From the NCBI GenBank assembly GCA_947383695.1, contig OX376642.1, positions 1,178,001-1,242,000 of the forward strand: DNA of 64,000 bases, given 5' to 3'. The notes under the pieces are model-generated. The model saw only the letters and a program-made list of their open reading frames with translations, was not told the DNA's origin and did no database searches. A program made the translations under genes and the position numbers. Position 1 is the first letter of the stretch, and every line of letters starts with the position of its first letter. The stretch is from Actinomycetes bacterium. Lineage in GTDB: Bacteria; Actinomycetota; Actinomycetes; Nanopelagicales; Nanopelagicaceae. This document shows, in pieces, positions 8,822 to 17,865 of the stretch.

Positions 8822-9835
8822 CTAGGCCTGCTCTGCATCGACGAAATCATCGTCGACTGATGCGTTGTAGTTCTGATGTTGGGTTGGATCGAAACCAACT
8901 GGGCTGTCCTTAAGAGACATTCCCATTGAGACAAGCTTTGCCTTGACCTCATCAATTGATTTTGAACCAAAGTTACGGATATCTAGCAAGTCAGCCTCTG
9001 AACGGTTAACTAGCTCGCCAACTGTGTGAATGCCTTCGCGCTTCAAGCAGTTGTATGAACGAACTGTTAGATCTAGATCTTCGATTGGAAGAGCAAGATC
9101 TGCAGCAAGTGCTGCATCCATTACAGATGGCCCCATCTCGATGCCTTCAGCATCAAGATTGAGTTCACGTGCAAGACCGAATAGCTCAACCAATGTACGA
9201 CCAGCTGATGCAACTGCATCGCGTGGCTTCATTGATGGCTTTGTTTCTACATCTACAACAAGGCGATCGAAGTCTGTGCGCTGTTCAACGCGAGTTGCTT
9301 CTACCTTGTATGTAACCTTCAAAACTGGTGAATAGATTGAGTCAACAGGAATGCGACCGATTTCTGCGCCAGCCTGCTTGTTTTGTACCGCTGTTACGTA
9401 TCCACGGCCACGCTCAACTGTAAGTTCAATCTCAAGATTGCCCTTGCCGTTAAGTGTTGCAATGTGAAGCTCAGGGTTGTGAACTTCTACGCCAGCTGGA
9501 ACCGCGATATCTGCACCAGTAACTGCACCGGCACCTGACTTGCGGATGTAAACAACTGCTGGCTCATCGTTATCTGATGAAAGCACCAAGTTCTTGATGT
9601 TCAAAACGATATCGGTGAGATCTTCCTTGACTCCTTCAAGAGTGGTGAACTCGTGAAGTGCACCTGCAACGCGAATGCTTGTAACTGCTGCACCTGGAAT
9701 AGATGAAAGCAATGTACGACGCATGCTGTTGCCAAGTGTGTAACCAAAGCCTGGCTCTAGCGGTTCAATGATGAACCGTGAGCGATGCTCAGAAACTACT
9801 TCTTCGCTGAGAGTTGGACGTTGTGCAATTAGCAC
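8822..9835 (-). CDS. rpoA: DNA-directed RNA polymerase alpha subunit
   Basis: Assembly platform of RNA polymerase. The 337 aa comprise the N-terminal dimerisation domain ([28 protein letters not shown]) and, after a linker, the C-terminal DNA-contacting domain ([45 protein letters not shown]). The acidic tail [10 protein letters not shown] is family-typical. It is separated from rpsD by 124 bp holding three tandem hairpins, and is followed 10 bp later by rplQ. Confidence 0.98.
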   Translation of the reverse strand: MLIAQRPTLSEEVVSEHRSRFIIEPLEPGFGYTLGNSMRRTLLSSIPGAAVTSIRVAGALHEFTTLEGVKEDLTDIVLNIKNLVLSSDNDEPAVVYIRKSGAGAVTGADIAVPAGVEVHNPELHIATLNGKGNLEIELTVERGRGYVTAVQNKQAGAEIGRIPVDSIYSPVLKVTYKVEATRVEQRTDFDRLVVDVETKPSMKPRDAVASAGRTLVELFGLARELNLDAEGIEMGPSVMDAALAADLALPIEDLDLTVRSYNCLKREGIHTVGELVNRSEADLLDIRNFGSKSIDEVKAKLVSMGMSLKDSPVGFDPTQHQNYNASVDDDFVDAEQA

Positions 9836-9855
9836 TGCTGCTCCTCTTCATTCGG

Positions 9856-9950
9856 GGAAATCCACTATTTGATTTCCGCTCTTTCCCCTGATCCTTCAAT
9901 CAGGGGCCCTACTAAGTACTGCCCGCATGTCTTGTGCTTTCGCACAAGAC
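9856..9950 (-). other. Three tandem stem-loops between rpsD and rpoA
   Basis: The 124-bp gap holds three perfect hairpins: GGAAATC/GATTTCC with an 8-nt loop (9856-9877), CCCCTGAT/ATCAGGGG with a 6-nt loop (9885-9906), and GTCTTGTGC/GCACAAGAC (9929-9950). The last has, in the minus-strand RNA, a GAAA tetraloop closed by a C-G pair. None is followed by a U-tract in the minus-strand RNA, so they look like mRNA stabilising or processing structures rather than terminators. They could set the ratio of rpoA to the ribosomal proteins. Confidence 0.55.
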
Positions 9951-9959
9951 TTTCAAAAA

Positions 9960-10586
9960 TTACTTGGAATAAAGTTCAACGATTAGCTGCTCTTGAACCT
10001 GTGTGTCGATGACTGCACGAGCAGGAACTGAGTGAATGATGATTCGCATCTGTGAACCAACAACCTCCATCCATGCTGGAACTGCCTTCTCGCCAAGCTC
10101 TGCGCTAGCAACGATGAATGGTGTTAGATCCAATGACTTTGGAAGAACATCGATGATGTCCATTGCAGAGACACGGAATGAAGGAATGTTTACCTTCTTA
10201 CCATTTACCAAGAAGTGACCGTGACGAACTAATTGACGTGCCATGTCGCGGCTCTTTGCAAAGCCTGCACGGAACACAACGTTGTCGAGACGTGTCTCAA
10301 GAATGACAAGAAGGTTTTCACCAGTCTTGCCCTGCTTGCGGTTAGCCTCTTCGTAGTAACCACGGAACTGCTTTTCTAGAACACCATAAATACGTGCGCA
10401 CTTTTGCTTTTCGCGCATCTGTAATAGGTACTCAGATTCCTTTGAACGGCCGCGGCCGTGCTGTCCTGGTGGATAAGGACGTGATTCGATCGGACACTTT
10501 GGTCCATCGCACTTTGAGCCCTTAAGGAAGAGCTTTACTTTTTCGCGACGGCAACGCTTGCAGTCTGCTCCGGTATAACGAGCCAT
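9960..10586 (-). CDS. rpsD: 30S ribosomal protein S4
   Basis: Primary 16S rRNA binder and, in other bacteria, translational repressor of the alpha operon. The 208-aa protein keeps a zinc-type N-terminus with four cysteines (DCKRCRREK...KCDGPKCPIESR), the C+ form of S4. The S4 RNA-binding domain follows (LDNVVFRAGFAKSRDMARQLVRHGHFLVNGKKV). It ends IVELYSK as usual. It lies 16 bp after rpsK. Confidence 0.98.
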   Translation of the reverse strand: MARYTGADCKRCRREKVKLFLKGSKCDGPKCPIESRPYPPGQHGRGRSKESEYLLQMREKQKCARIYGVLEKQFRGYYEEANRKQGKTGENLLVILETRLDNVVFRAGFAKSRDMARQLVRHGHFLVNGKKVNIPSFRVSAMDIIDVLPKSLDLTPFIVASAELGEKAVPAWMEVVGSQMRIIIHSVPARAVIDTQVQEQLIVELYSK

Positions 10587-10602
10587 TTATTCTCTTCCTT
10601 CC

Positions 10603-11022
10603 TTAAACTCGACGTGGTTTCGGTGGGCGGCAGCCATTGTGTGGAGCTGGAGTTACATCAGAGATGGCTCCAACTTCTAGGCCTGCTGCTTGCAATGAAC
10701 GGATTGCTGTTTCGCGACCAGATCCTGGTCCCTTAACAAATACATCAACCTTCTTTAAGCCATGCTCCTGTGCGCGACGAGCTGCTGCTTCTGCTGCAAG
10801 CTGTGCTGCGAATGGAGTCGACTTACGTGAGCCCTTGTAACCAACCTGGCCTGATGAAGACCAAGAGATAACAGCGCCCGTTGGGTCTGTAATAGAAATA
10901 ATTGTGTTGTTGAAAGTGCTCTTGATGAACGCCTTACCAACTGCAATGTTCTTCTTCTCTTTCTTACGAAGCTTAACTTTGCCCTTAGCTGGAGCAGCAG
11001 TCTTTGATTTAGGAGCGGCCAT
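10603..11022 (-). CDS. rpsK: 30S ribosomal protein S11
   Basis: Platform protein near the mRNA exit. The 139-aa sequence has [41 protein letters not shown] and the terminal [16 protein letters not shown], all diagnostic. About 20 Lys/Ala-rich residues precede the core. It overlaps the rpsM stop by one base, so translation is coupled. Confidence 0.98.
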   Translation of the reverse strand: MAAPKSKTAAPAKGKVKLRKKEKKNIAVGKAFIKSTFNNTIISITDPTGAVISWSSSGQVGYKGSRKSTPFAAQLAAEAAARRAQEHGLKKVDVFVKGPGSGRETAIRSLQAAGLEVGAISDVTPAPHNGCRPPKPRRV

Positions 11023-11399
11023 TACTTAGTCACCTTCTTCTTACCTGCAATTGCCTTACGAGGTCCCTTACGTGTACGCGCATTTGTATGTGTGCGCTGA
11101 CCACGAACAGGTAGTCCCTTGCGGTGACGAATACCTTGGTAGCTCTGGATTTCAACCTTGCGACGAATGTCGCCGGAAATTTCACGACGAAGGTCACCTT
11201 CGATTTTGAAGTTTGCTTCGATGTATTCGCGAAGCTTTGCTAGATCTGCTTCTTGCAGATCCTTAACGCGAATGTCTGGACTAATGCCAGTTGCAGCTAA
11301 TGTTTTTTGTGAACGGGTAAGACCCATTCCAAAAATGTAAGTGAGTGCGATTTCCAAACGCTTTTCGCGTGGAAGATCGACACCGACGAGACGTGCCAT
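11022..11399 (-). CDS. rpsM: 30S ribosomal protein S13
   Basis: Head protein contacting P-site tRNA and the B1 bridges. The 125 aa start [24 protein letters not shown] and end with the basic tail [18 protein letters not shown]; the middle has [20 protein letters not shown], the S13 signature. It follows rpmJ after a 132-bp gap in which I see no gene. Confidence 0.98.
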   Translation of the reverse strand: MARLVGVDLPREKRLEIALTYIFGMGLTRSQKTLAATGISPDIRVKDLQEADLAKLREYIEANFKIEGDLRREISGDIRRKVEIQSYQGIRHRKGLPVRGQRTHTNARTRKGPRKAIAGKKKVTK

Positions 11400-11531
11400 G
11401 TATCTACCTATCTATATCTGGAGGTCCTCCGCATTACTGTTCTCTGGCCTACCAGTCCAAAGGTCTTCGGTAATTTCTTACTGAAGTCGTAATACGAGTT
11501 ATTTATTAAGTTGTACTGCTTTTAAAGCTGA

Positions 11532-11645
11532 TTACCCTTGACGTTGCTTGTGACGCAGGTTTTCGCAAATGACCATGACGCGACCCTTGCGGCGAATGAC
11601 TTTGCACTTATCGCAAATCTTCTTAACGCTTGGATTAACCTTCAT
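11532..11645 (-). CDS. rpmJ: 50S ribosomal protein L36
   Basis: A 37-residue protein read directly on the minus strand: [20 protein letters not shown] at the N-terminus and an ending LRHKQRQG. Cys11, Cys14, Cys27 and His32 form the zinc ribbon of the C+ type of L36, so this copy needs zinc. It lies between infA (17 bp upstream) and rpsM, the universal position. Confidence 0.97.
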   Translation of the reverse strand: MKVNPSVKKICDKCKVIRRKGRVMVICENLRHKQRQG

Positions 11646-11662
11646 GTCTATTGCTCCCCTTG

Positions 11663-11884
11663 TTACTTATAACGATAAATAATTCGACCCTTTGTTAGGT
11701 CGTACGGACTCATTTCAACGATCACACGATCGGCAGGAAGAATACGAATGTAGTTCTTTCGCATCTTGCCGCTAATGTGAGCGAGGACTTTATGTCCGTT
11801 AGTTAGCTCCACACGAAACATCGCGTTGGGTAAAGCTTCAGCAACGGTGCCTTCCATCTCGATGGCGCCATCTTTTTTAGCCAA
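11663..11884 (-). CDS. infA: Translation initiation factor IF-1
   Basis: Single S1-like OB-fold protein that binds the ribosomal A site at initiation. The 73 aa read [14 protein letters not shown], then [35 protein letters not shown]-like core and the end [12 protein letters not shown]. The start codon is TTG at 11884 (context AGGTACAGC-TTG); no ATG is available nearby that keeps the conserved MAKKD start. The gene follows the inserted transporter genes rather than map. Confidence 0.97.
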   Translation of the reverse strand: MAKKDGAIEMEGTVAEALPNAMFRVELTNGHKVLAHISGKMRKNYIRILPADRVIVEMSPYDLTKGRIIYRYK

Positions 11885-11998
11885 GCTGTACCTACATTTC
11901 TGTTTAAGCGTGAAACAAGCGAACTCGTAGTTTAGGGCTCAGGCTCAAATAAGGGAAATCCGCCCAATGAACTACATTGTTGTAATTCAGGCCACAGA

Positions 11999-13165
11999 TC
12001 AGTTGCGTTTTACGCTGAAAATCGAGCTGCCCAGCAAGACCGCCAAGCCGATAAAGACCGCCCCTGCCCCAGATGCTGCAGCCAGGGCTCCTGCCGTTGC
12101 TGGCACTAGGAATTGGCCAAATCGATTGCCCATCAATCGAGCAGAAACAGCAAGTGCGCGCTCACTGCTTTCGGTTTTCTGAGAGACAAGAGACATCGTT
12201 AATGGTTGTCCTACACCCAATGAAAAACCTGCGATAAAGACAACTACACCTAGTGAAATCGCAGTGTGGGTGAAGGCCATCGCTGCACAACAAACAGTCG
12301 AAATTATCGTGCTCCACCACAGTAATTGGAATGTGGAAAAACGTTGACTTAAACGACCCAAGAAGAAACGGGAAAGCATTGTGGTGCCTGCTCGTATTGC
12401 CAGAATCGCACCGATTGCATATGGAGAGAAATTGTTTTCAGTACCAAATAGTGGCAAGAAAACAACTAAAACATCTGCCGCAGAGGAAATCGCTAGCGAG
12501 ATATAAATTGCGGCCATAATTCCGGGACGTTTAACTAAATTAACAGCTGCCTTGAATGTGCCTTCGCTGTTCTCTTTACCTTCAACGGTTGGTCTTTCAT
12601 TACGCCACTTAATGACCGGAACTAATGCAATTATAGTTAAGGCGACTCCAAGTAAGAAAGCGTTGGATGTTGACTTTGGAAGTGTTCCATTTGATCCTGC
12701 AACAATTGTTGCAATGATCGGTCCCAACATATGGCCTACAGATGCGCTAAAAGTATAGAAGCCAAAGTATCTGTCATAACTTGTTCGCGGTGCACGCAGC
12801 GCAACCATTGACTGTCCACCAACCATGCAAGCTAAATGTGCAAGACCTGCAGCAGCGGTTGCGATTCCAAGGGTTACAAGATTGTTTGCAAAAATTAAGG
12901 CACCAGATGTCACCATCATCGCCAGAGTTCCGTAGATGATGAACTTAGCTTCACCTAACTTGCCCACCCATGAACCAAATTGCAGAGCAAGCAAAACCGG
13001 AAACAATGCATATAGAGCTGCGATTAATCCGATTTGTGCGCTGTTGCCATCTAACTCAATAGCCCGATAAGTAATCATCGGACGAAGAACGTAAATTGTT
13101 GCTTGGGTTAGCGTCGATGAAACCAAGAGCGGCTTGGCCCACGGAAGTAACTTTTCTGCAGCCAT
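11999..13165 (-). CDS. Major facilitator superfamily transporter
   Basis: A 388-residue membrane protein with about twelve hydrophobic helices in two homologous halves. The loop between TM2 and TM3 contains GSWVGKLGEAKFIIYG, and the equivalent loop in the second half FFLGRLSQRFSTFQ, which are MFS motif-A positions. Family members exchange or export small solutes, including drugs. Its ATG abuts the tctA stop directly (TAA then ATG), so it belongs to the tctC-tctB-tctA unit and may move the same or a derived metabolite. The substrate cannot be assigned. Confidence 0.85.
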   Translation of the reverse strand: MAAEKLLPWAKPLLVSSTLTQATIYVLRPMITYRAIELDGNSAQIGLIAALYALFPVLLALQFGSWVGKLGEAKFIIYGTLAMMVTSGALIFANNLVTLGIATAAAGLAHLACMVGGQSMVALRAPRTSYDRYFGFYTFSASVGHMLGPIIATIVAGSNGTLPKSTSNAFLLGVALTIIALVPVIKWRNERPTVEGKENSEGTFKAAVNLVKRPGIMAAIYISLAISSAADVLVVFLPLFGTENNFSPYAIGAILAIRAGTTMLSRFFLGRLSQRFSTFQLLWWSTIISTVCCAAMAFTHTAISLGVVVFIAGFSLGVGQPLTMSLVSQKTESSERALAVSARLMGNRFGQFLVPATAGALAAASGAGAVFIGLAVLLGSSIFSVKRN

Positions 13166-14665
13166 TTACTTCTTTACTGCGAAGGTCTTCTTAAAGTTCC
13201 AAACAAGTGGCCCAATAATCACAAGAATCAAGATTCCGTAGATGACCTTAGGGAAAGTACCTGCGACCAGAATCCCCCAGTCGCCTTGGCTAATTTGCAA
13301 GGCCCGCTTGAAGTAAAGCTCTGACAGAGGTCCGAGAATTGCCCCGATAATTAAAGGAGTGATTGGTACTCCAAATCGGCGGAACAAGAATCCAATGACG
13401 CCCACTACCAATGCAACTTGTAAATCGAAGGTTGAGTTATTCAAAGCATATGCACCTAATAATGCAAAGGTGGTAATGCCTGCATATAGGTAATGACTTG
13501 GAATCTTAAGTAGCAAAACCCAGAAACGGATTAAAGGCAGATTGAGAACTAACAGTAAGAAGTTTCCAACAAATAGTGATGCGATCAAGCCCCACACAAT
13601 CTCTGGATTTGTCTGGAAAAGCATTGGGCCTGGCTGAATATTAAATGATTGAAAGGCAACCAAAACAACAGCTGCTGTTGCAGAGGTTGGTAGTCCTAAC
13701 GCCAACATAGGAACTAAAACGCCTGCAGCGTTTGCATTGTTAGCTGCCTCTGGTCCTGCAACTCCTTCAATCGCACCTTTGCCGAACTCATCTTTATTTT
13801 TCGAAAGTGCTTTTTCAACACCGTACGACAAGAAGGTAGGAACCTCGGAACCACCAGCTGGAATAACACCTAATGGGAAGCCAATCGCAGTTCCACGAAG
13901 CCATGGCTTCCATGATCGCTTGAAATCTTCCCGCGTCATCCATGCTTTTCCATTCATCTGCATTACAGATGCCTGAACAATTGTGTGACGACTTGCTAAA
14001 TAAAGAGTTTCGCCAAGTGCGAAGATCGCAACAATTACTGTCACCGTTTCGATTCCATCAATCGCGTTGAGATTTCCAAAGGTAAGGCGCAGTGCTCCAG
14101 ATTGAAGATCTGCACCTACCAACCCGATGACAAGACCCATAGATAGTGCGATCAGACCACGAATGCGTGAAGTGCCCAGCAAAGTTCCTACTGTGGCAAA
14201 AGCCAAAATAATCAACGATAAGTAACCTGCAGGCTGAATTGTGAGAGCAAACTCGGCTAATACCGGTGCTCCAAAGGCAAGCAAAATCGTTGCAATTGTT
14301 CCTGCCACAAATGAGCCAATAGCTGCGGTTGCAAGCGCTGCGCCTGCGCGACCGGCTTTAGCCATTTTATTGCCCTCAAGGGCGGTGATTACCGAACCGC
14401 TTTCACCTGGGGTATTTAAGAGAATAGAAGTTGTTGATCCTCCATACATTGCACCGTAGAAAATCGCTGCAAACATAATGAGAGCAGAGGTTGGATTTAC
14501 GGTCAATGTAATTGGAAGTAAAAGACCAATTGCCAAAGCTGGACCAATTCCAGGGAGCACTCCTACAAGTGTTCCTAAGAATGTTCCCAATAGGCCAAAC
14601 ATTAAGTTTGTAGGTGTGAAGACGGTTTGGAAACCATCCAATAGCATCGCGAAATTATTACCCAT
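13166..14665 (-). CDS. tctA: Tripartite tricarboxylate transporter, large permease TctA
   Basis: Twelve-helix permease of the TTT family, a proton- or sodium-driven uptake system using a periplasmic-type binding protein. The 499 aa match the family. Signatures read: [27 protein letters not shown] at the N-terminus, [24 protein letters not shown], and the internal repeat [18 protein letters not shown]. It overlaps tctB by one base. TTT systems carry citrate, aromatic acids, terephthalate and, in one characterised case, sulfolactate; the substrate here is open. Confidence 0.95.
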   Translation of the reverse strand: MGNNFAMLLDGFQTVFTPTNLMFGLLGTFLGTLVGVLPGIGPALAIGLLLPITLTVNPTSALIMFAAIFYGAMYGGSTTSILLNTPGESGSVITALEGNKMAKAGRAGAALATAAIGSFVAGTIATILLAFGAPVLAEFALTIQPAGYLSLIILAFATVGTLLGTSRIRGLIALSMGLVIGLVGADLQSGALRLTFGNLNAIDGIETVTVIVAIFALGETLYLASRHTIVQASVMQMNGKAWMTREDFKRSWKPWLRGTAIGFPLGVIPAGGSEVPTFLSYGVEKALSKNKDEFGKGAIEGVAGPEAANNANAAGVLVPMLALGLPTSATAAVVLVAFQSFNIQPGPMLFQTNPEIVWGLIASLFVGNFLLLVLNLPLIRFWVLLLKIPSHYLYAGITTFALLGAYALNNSTFDLQVALVVGVIGFLFRRFGVPITPLIIGAILGPLSELYFKRALQISQGDWGILVAGTFPKVIYGILILVIIGPLVWNFKKTFAVKK

Positions 14666-15180
14666 TATTTTAGGATCCCTTCAAAAAAGCCTGAAGGTAA
14701 ATTGATATTTAAACCTTTGCTAAATGAGAAATAAACGACAAATGCAAAAACTAAACTAATCAATAAATCTTTGAGAATTCTGCGAGATCCGAAGGCATAA
14801 GCAACTCCCCAGAAACATACTGTTGCGGCGATTACATAGCCTGCGATCTCAAGCAAAATTACGTGCATGCCAATCGCAACTGCAACGATTCCCATAGTTT
14901 TAAAATTTAATGGTGTGTAAGGATCACCTGGTTCATCACCATCGGGAGTTCCATGATTTCCGCGAAGCACATCAAGCATCAAACCAAATCCCACCAAGGT
15001 CGCAAAGGCTGCAACCATGTAAGGAAAGGTTTGGGGACTAACAATTGAGTTATCTTGTGGGATATCCATCTTTGATGTATCCCAGGCAACAAATATTCCA
15101 AGCAAGAAGAAGGAGCTGGCAAATGCCAGCTCCCCCTTTCCTTGCTTAGAGAGCTTGTTGAGAATCAAATTAGATTCCAA
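14665..15180 (-). CDS. tctB: Tripartite tricarboxylate transporter, small permease TctB
   Basis: Small membrane subunit of the TTT system, 171 aa with four hydrophobic segments (residues about 20-35, 55-70, 95-120 and 130-155), the fold of DUF1468/TctB. TctB sequences are poorly conserved, so the call rests on size, topology and position between tctA and tctC. It overlaps tctC by 11 bp and tctA by one base. Confidence 0.88.
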   Translation of the reverse strand: MESNLILNKLSKQGKGELAFASSFFLLGIFVAWDTSKMDIPQDNSIVSPQTFPYMVAAFATLVGFGLMLDVLRGNHGTPDGDEPGDPYTPLNFKTMGIVAVAIGMHVILLEIAGYVIAATVCFWGVAYAFGSRRILKDLLISLVFAFVVYFSFSKGLNINLPSGFFEGILK

Positions 15181-16297
15181 GACCCTTCATAACAGCGTTG
15201 ATTTCTGGAATGTGCTTCTCAAGGAATGTCTTGAAAGCAGTTCCTGCTGCGAATTCGTTATCCCAGTTGTTCTTCTTCAGCTGAGCCTGCCATGAAGGTG
15301 AGACATGCATGATGTCGATAACCTTGATGAAGTTGGTGTAATCAGCCTTTGGAAGATCAGCTGGAGCCATAATTCCGCGCCAGTTTCCGTATACAAGGTC
15401 ATATCCCTGTGAAACAAAGGTCTTGCCCTTGAAACCAGCGAGTGGCTTTGCAGATGAAACACCTAGAACGCGAAGCTTGCCTGATGCAACAAATGCGTTG
15501 AACTCAGATGATCCTGAGATACCAACCTGTGTTGAACCGCTGAGAACAGAGGTAATAACTTCTGGTCCACCAGAGAACACAACATAGTTCAACTTAGTTG
15601 GATCAATTGAAGCCTTTTGTGCAAGAAGACCGATGACCTGGTGGTCAATTCCACCCTTGCTACCACCAGCAATTGCAACGCTGTTTGGCTTAGCAACAAG
15701 ATCATCCATCAATTGCTTCAAAGTGCGGTACTTAGAGTTAGCTGGAACAACAATTGCATCGTATTCACGAAGAACCTTTGCAACTGGAGTTGAAGCTAGA
15801 AGGTTTAGAGGTGACTTGTTTGAGTAAAGTCCACCAGTCATTGCGATACCAGTAATCAGAGCAGCCTCTGGCTTGTTCTTAATTTCCTGGAATGCACCAA
15901 GTCCGACAGCTCCACCAGCACCTGGCTTGAATGTTGATGTGTACTCGCCAAGCAATCCTTCAGCCTTAAGAGTGTCGCTGATTGCATTACTTGTCAGTGA
16001 GTATCCACCTGGGTTTGCTGGAATCGTCCAGTCAATATTCTTTAGTGGCTTAACATCCTTGTACCACCACTTGTTCATACCCTTGTATGAACCTGTAGTT
16101 ACTACGAGACATGTTAGATCTGATCCATCAACTCCACGGCCCTTAGCAACTTTGCCGACAGATGCTGCTGTGCAGTCATCTCCAACTGTCGCCTTTGCTG
16201 CTGGCTTGATTGCAGCGTTAGCTGGAAGTGTTGTGCTTGCTAATACAGCAACTGCAGTTGCCGCAACAGCCAAGCGAATAAAAGAGTTTTTTCTCAT
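15170..16297 (-). CDS. tctC: Tripartite tricarboxylate transporter substrate-binding protein TctC
   Basis: Secreted solute receptor of the Bug/TctC family. Residues 1-28 form a Sec signal peptide (RKN, hydrophobic core, ANA cleavage site). Before the usual binding fold is a mini-domain with two cysteines (about residues 42-64, DDCTAASV...LTCLV) that may form a disulfide. Then come Bug-like segments: KPGAGGAVGLGAF, NSPLNLLA-like LNLLASTPVAK, IAGGSKGGIDHQVIGLLAQ and LRVLGVSSAKPL. It is 375 aa, longer than the usual 320-330 because of the extra domain. SD GGAG sits 9 nt before the ATG. It heads the tctCBA-MFS unit. Confidence 0.93.
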   Translation of the reverse strand: MRKNSFIRLAVAATAVAVLASTTLPANAAIKPAAKATVGDDCTAASVGKVAKGRGVDGSDLTCLVVTTGSYKGMNKWWYKDVKPLKNIDWTIPANPGGYSLTSNAISDTLKAEGLLGEYTSTFKPGAGGAVGLGAFQEIKNKPEAALITGIAMTGGLYSNKSPLNLLASTPVAKVLREYDAIVVPANSKYRTLKQLMDDLVAKPNSVAIAGGSKGGIDHQVIGLLAQKASIDPTKLNYVVFSGGPEVITSVLSGSTQVGISGSSEFNAFVASGKLRVLGVSSAKPLAGFKGKTFVSQGYDLVYGNWRGIMAPADLPKADYTNFIKVIDIMHVSPSWQAQLKKNNWDNEFAAGTAFKTFLEKHIPEINAVMKGLGI

Positions 16298-16412
16298 CGA
16301 TGAGTTCTCCGTAGTTAATGCCCCTCGAGGGTGAGGGATGGAGAGAAAATACAGCGTTCAGAGGTGAGATGTAAGGGATTTAAGTATCAAAAAGGTAACG
16401 AAATACCGGTTT

Positions 16413-17222
16413 TTACACGAGGTTAGAGATCTCAATACCTAAACGGCCGAGCGCTTCTTTGCCACCATCAAAGGCGGTTAACACAAATGGTTTGCCGTCG
16501 GGCAGGATCGCATAGGTATGTTCAAAGTGTGACCCACGTGACTTATCTGCGGAGACAACGGTCCAATCATCGCTTAGAACCTTAGTGCGCGCTGAGCCGC
16601 GTGTAATCATTGGTTCGATCGCTAAAACAAATCCAGGAATTATCTCGGGACCATTTCCCGCTTTTCCAAAGTTAAGTACGTGTGGTTCTTGATGCATCTC
16701 TGTGCCAATTCCATGTCCACCGTACTCCTGCAAAATTCCATACTTACCCTGCGAGATTGTGTACTGCTCAATTGCATATCCAATATCGGAAAGTCTTGCA
16801 CCATTCTTTCCAGCTGCAATTCCGCGCCACATCGACTCTTCACAGACATCCATCATCTTTTGATCCGCTGGATCGATGGTGCCGATACCGATTGAAAAAG
16901 CTGCATCTCCATGCCAGCCATCAACAATCGCACCGCAATCAACTGAAACAACATCACCATCATTGATTATGCGATCACCAGGAATACCGTGAACTATTTC
17001 ATCATTAATTGAAACGCAGATTGTTGCTGGGAAACCGTGATAACCCTTGAAGTTTGAGGTCGCGCCATTGCGCTTGATAACCGCCTCAGCAATTGTGTCT
17101 AATGCATTTGTTGTCATACCTGGCTTAATTGCTTCACGTATTGCTTTGTGAATCTCTGCAACAACTAAACCTGCACGGCGCATTGTCTTTAGTTGATCAA
17201 GGGTTTTTACCTGAATAGCCAT
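16413..17222 (-). CDS. map: Methionine aminopeptidase, type I
   Basis: Removes the initiator methionine from nascent proteins. The 269-residue protein has the pita-bread fold landmarks: the metal ligand aspartates in VSVDCGAIVDGWHGDAAFS, the His in YGGHGIGTEMHQEPHV, Glu in LAIEPMITRG and Glu in HFEHTYAIL. It follows adk by 10 bp, as in most spc operons; normally infA is next, but here tctCBA-MFS intervenes. In the 115 bp after its stop a weak hairpin (GGTA/TACC) followed by TTTTT could end the unit. Confidence 0.97.
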   Translation of the reverse strand: MAIQVKTLDQLKTMRRAGLVVAEIHKAIREAIKPGMTTNALDTIAEAVIKRNGATSNFKGYHGFPATICVSINDEIVHGIPGDRIINDGDVVSVDCGAIVDGWHGDAAFSIGIGTIDPADQKMMDVCEESMWRGIAAGKNGARLSDIGYAIEQYTISQGKYGILQEYGGHGIGTEMHQEPHVLNFGKAGNGPEIIPGFVLAIEPMITRGSARTKVLSDDWTVVSADKSRGSHFEHTYAILPDGKPFVLTAFDGGKEALGRLGIEISNLV

Positions 17223-17232
17223 GAGTGAAAAC

Positions 17233-17865
17233 TTACTGTGCTACGCGGCTTAGAGCTGAGATTGCGCTAGCTGTAATGTCTTCAACATTTCCTGCTGCAC
17301 TAACAGAGATAAGTAATCCCTCATTGCGATAGAAAGAGATAATTGGAGCGGTCTGCTCTGCATAGACCTCAAGGCGTCGTGTAATAACTTCAGCTTTGTC
17401 ATCCTCGCGCTGGTAAACCTCGCCACCACATGTTGGGCACTTATCTACGCCAACTGATGGAGCACCACAATCGCGACAAGTGCGACGTGATGAAAGTCGA
17501 GCGATGATTTCCTCATCAGCAAGTGAAAACTCTAGAACTGCGTGAAGTGGGGTCTTCTTATCGGCAAGGATTGCGCGTAGAACTTCAGCCTGTGCAACAT
17601 TGCGAGGAAAACCATCAAGCAAGAATCCATTGACAACATCATCATGAGTTAAGCGATCTCTCACCATCTCATTGGTTACTGAATCTGGAACTAACTCTCC
17701 ACGATCCATAAAGCTCTTTGCCTGGGTTCCAAGATCAGTTCCAGCCTTCAAATTGGCGCGGAAAATATCGCCAGTTGAAATATGTGGAATTGAAAAGTGC
17801 GCTGCTAGGAATTGTGCTTGTGTTCCCTTGCCTGCACCTGGTGGACCTACCAGGACTAAACGCAT
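17233..17865 (-). CDS. adk: Adenylate kinase
   Basis: Equilibrates ATP, AMP and ADP. The 210-aa protein has the P-loop GPPGAGKGTQA at residues 7-17, the AMP-binding region ISTGDIFRANL, and the DGFPRN motif. The LID carries four cysteines (CRDCG...CPTCG), the zinc-stabilised long form typical of Gram-positives. It overlaps the secY stop by one base, the normal secY-adk-map order. Confidence 0.98.
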   Translation of the reverse strand: MRLVLVGPPGAGKGTQAQFLAAHFSIPHISTGDIFRANLKAGTDLGTQAKSFMDRGELVPDSVTNEMVRDRLTHDDVVNGFLLDGFPRNVAQAEVLRAILADKKTPLHAVLEFSLADEEIIARLSSRRTCRDCGAPSVGVDKCPTCGGEVYQREDDKAEVITRRLEVYAEQTAPIISFYRNEGLLISVSAAGNVEDITASAISALSRVAQ

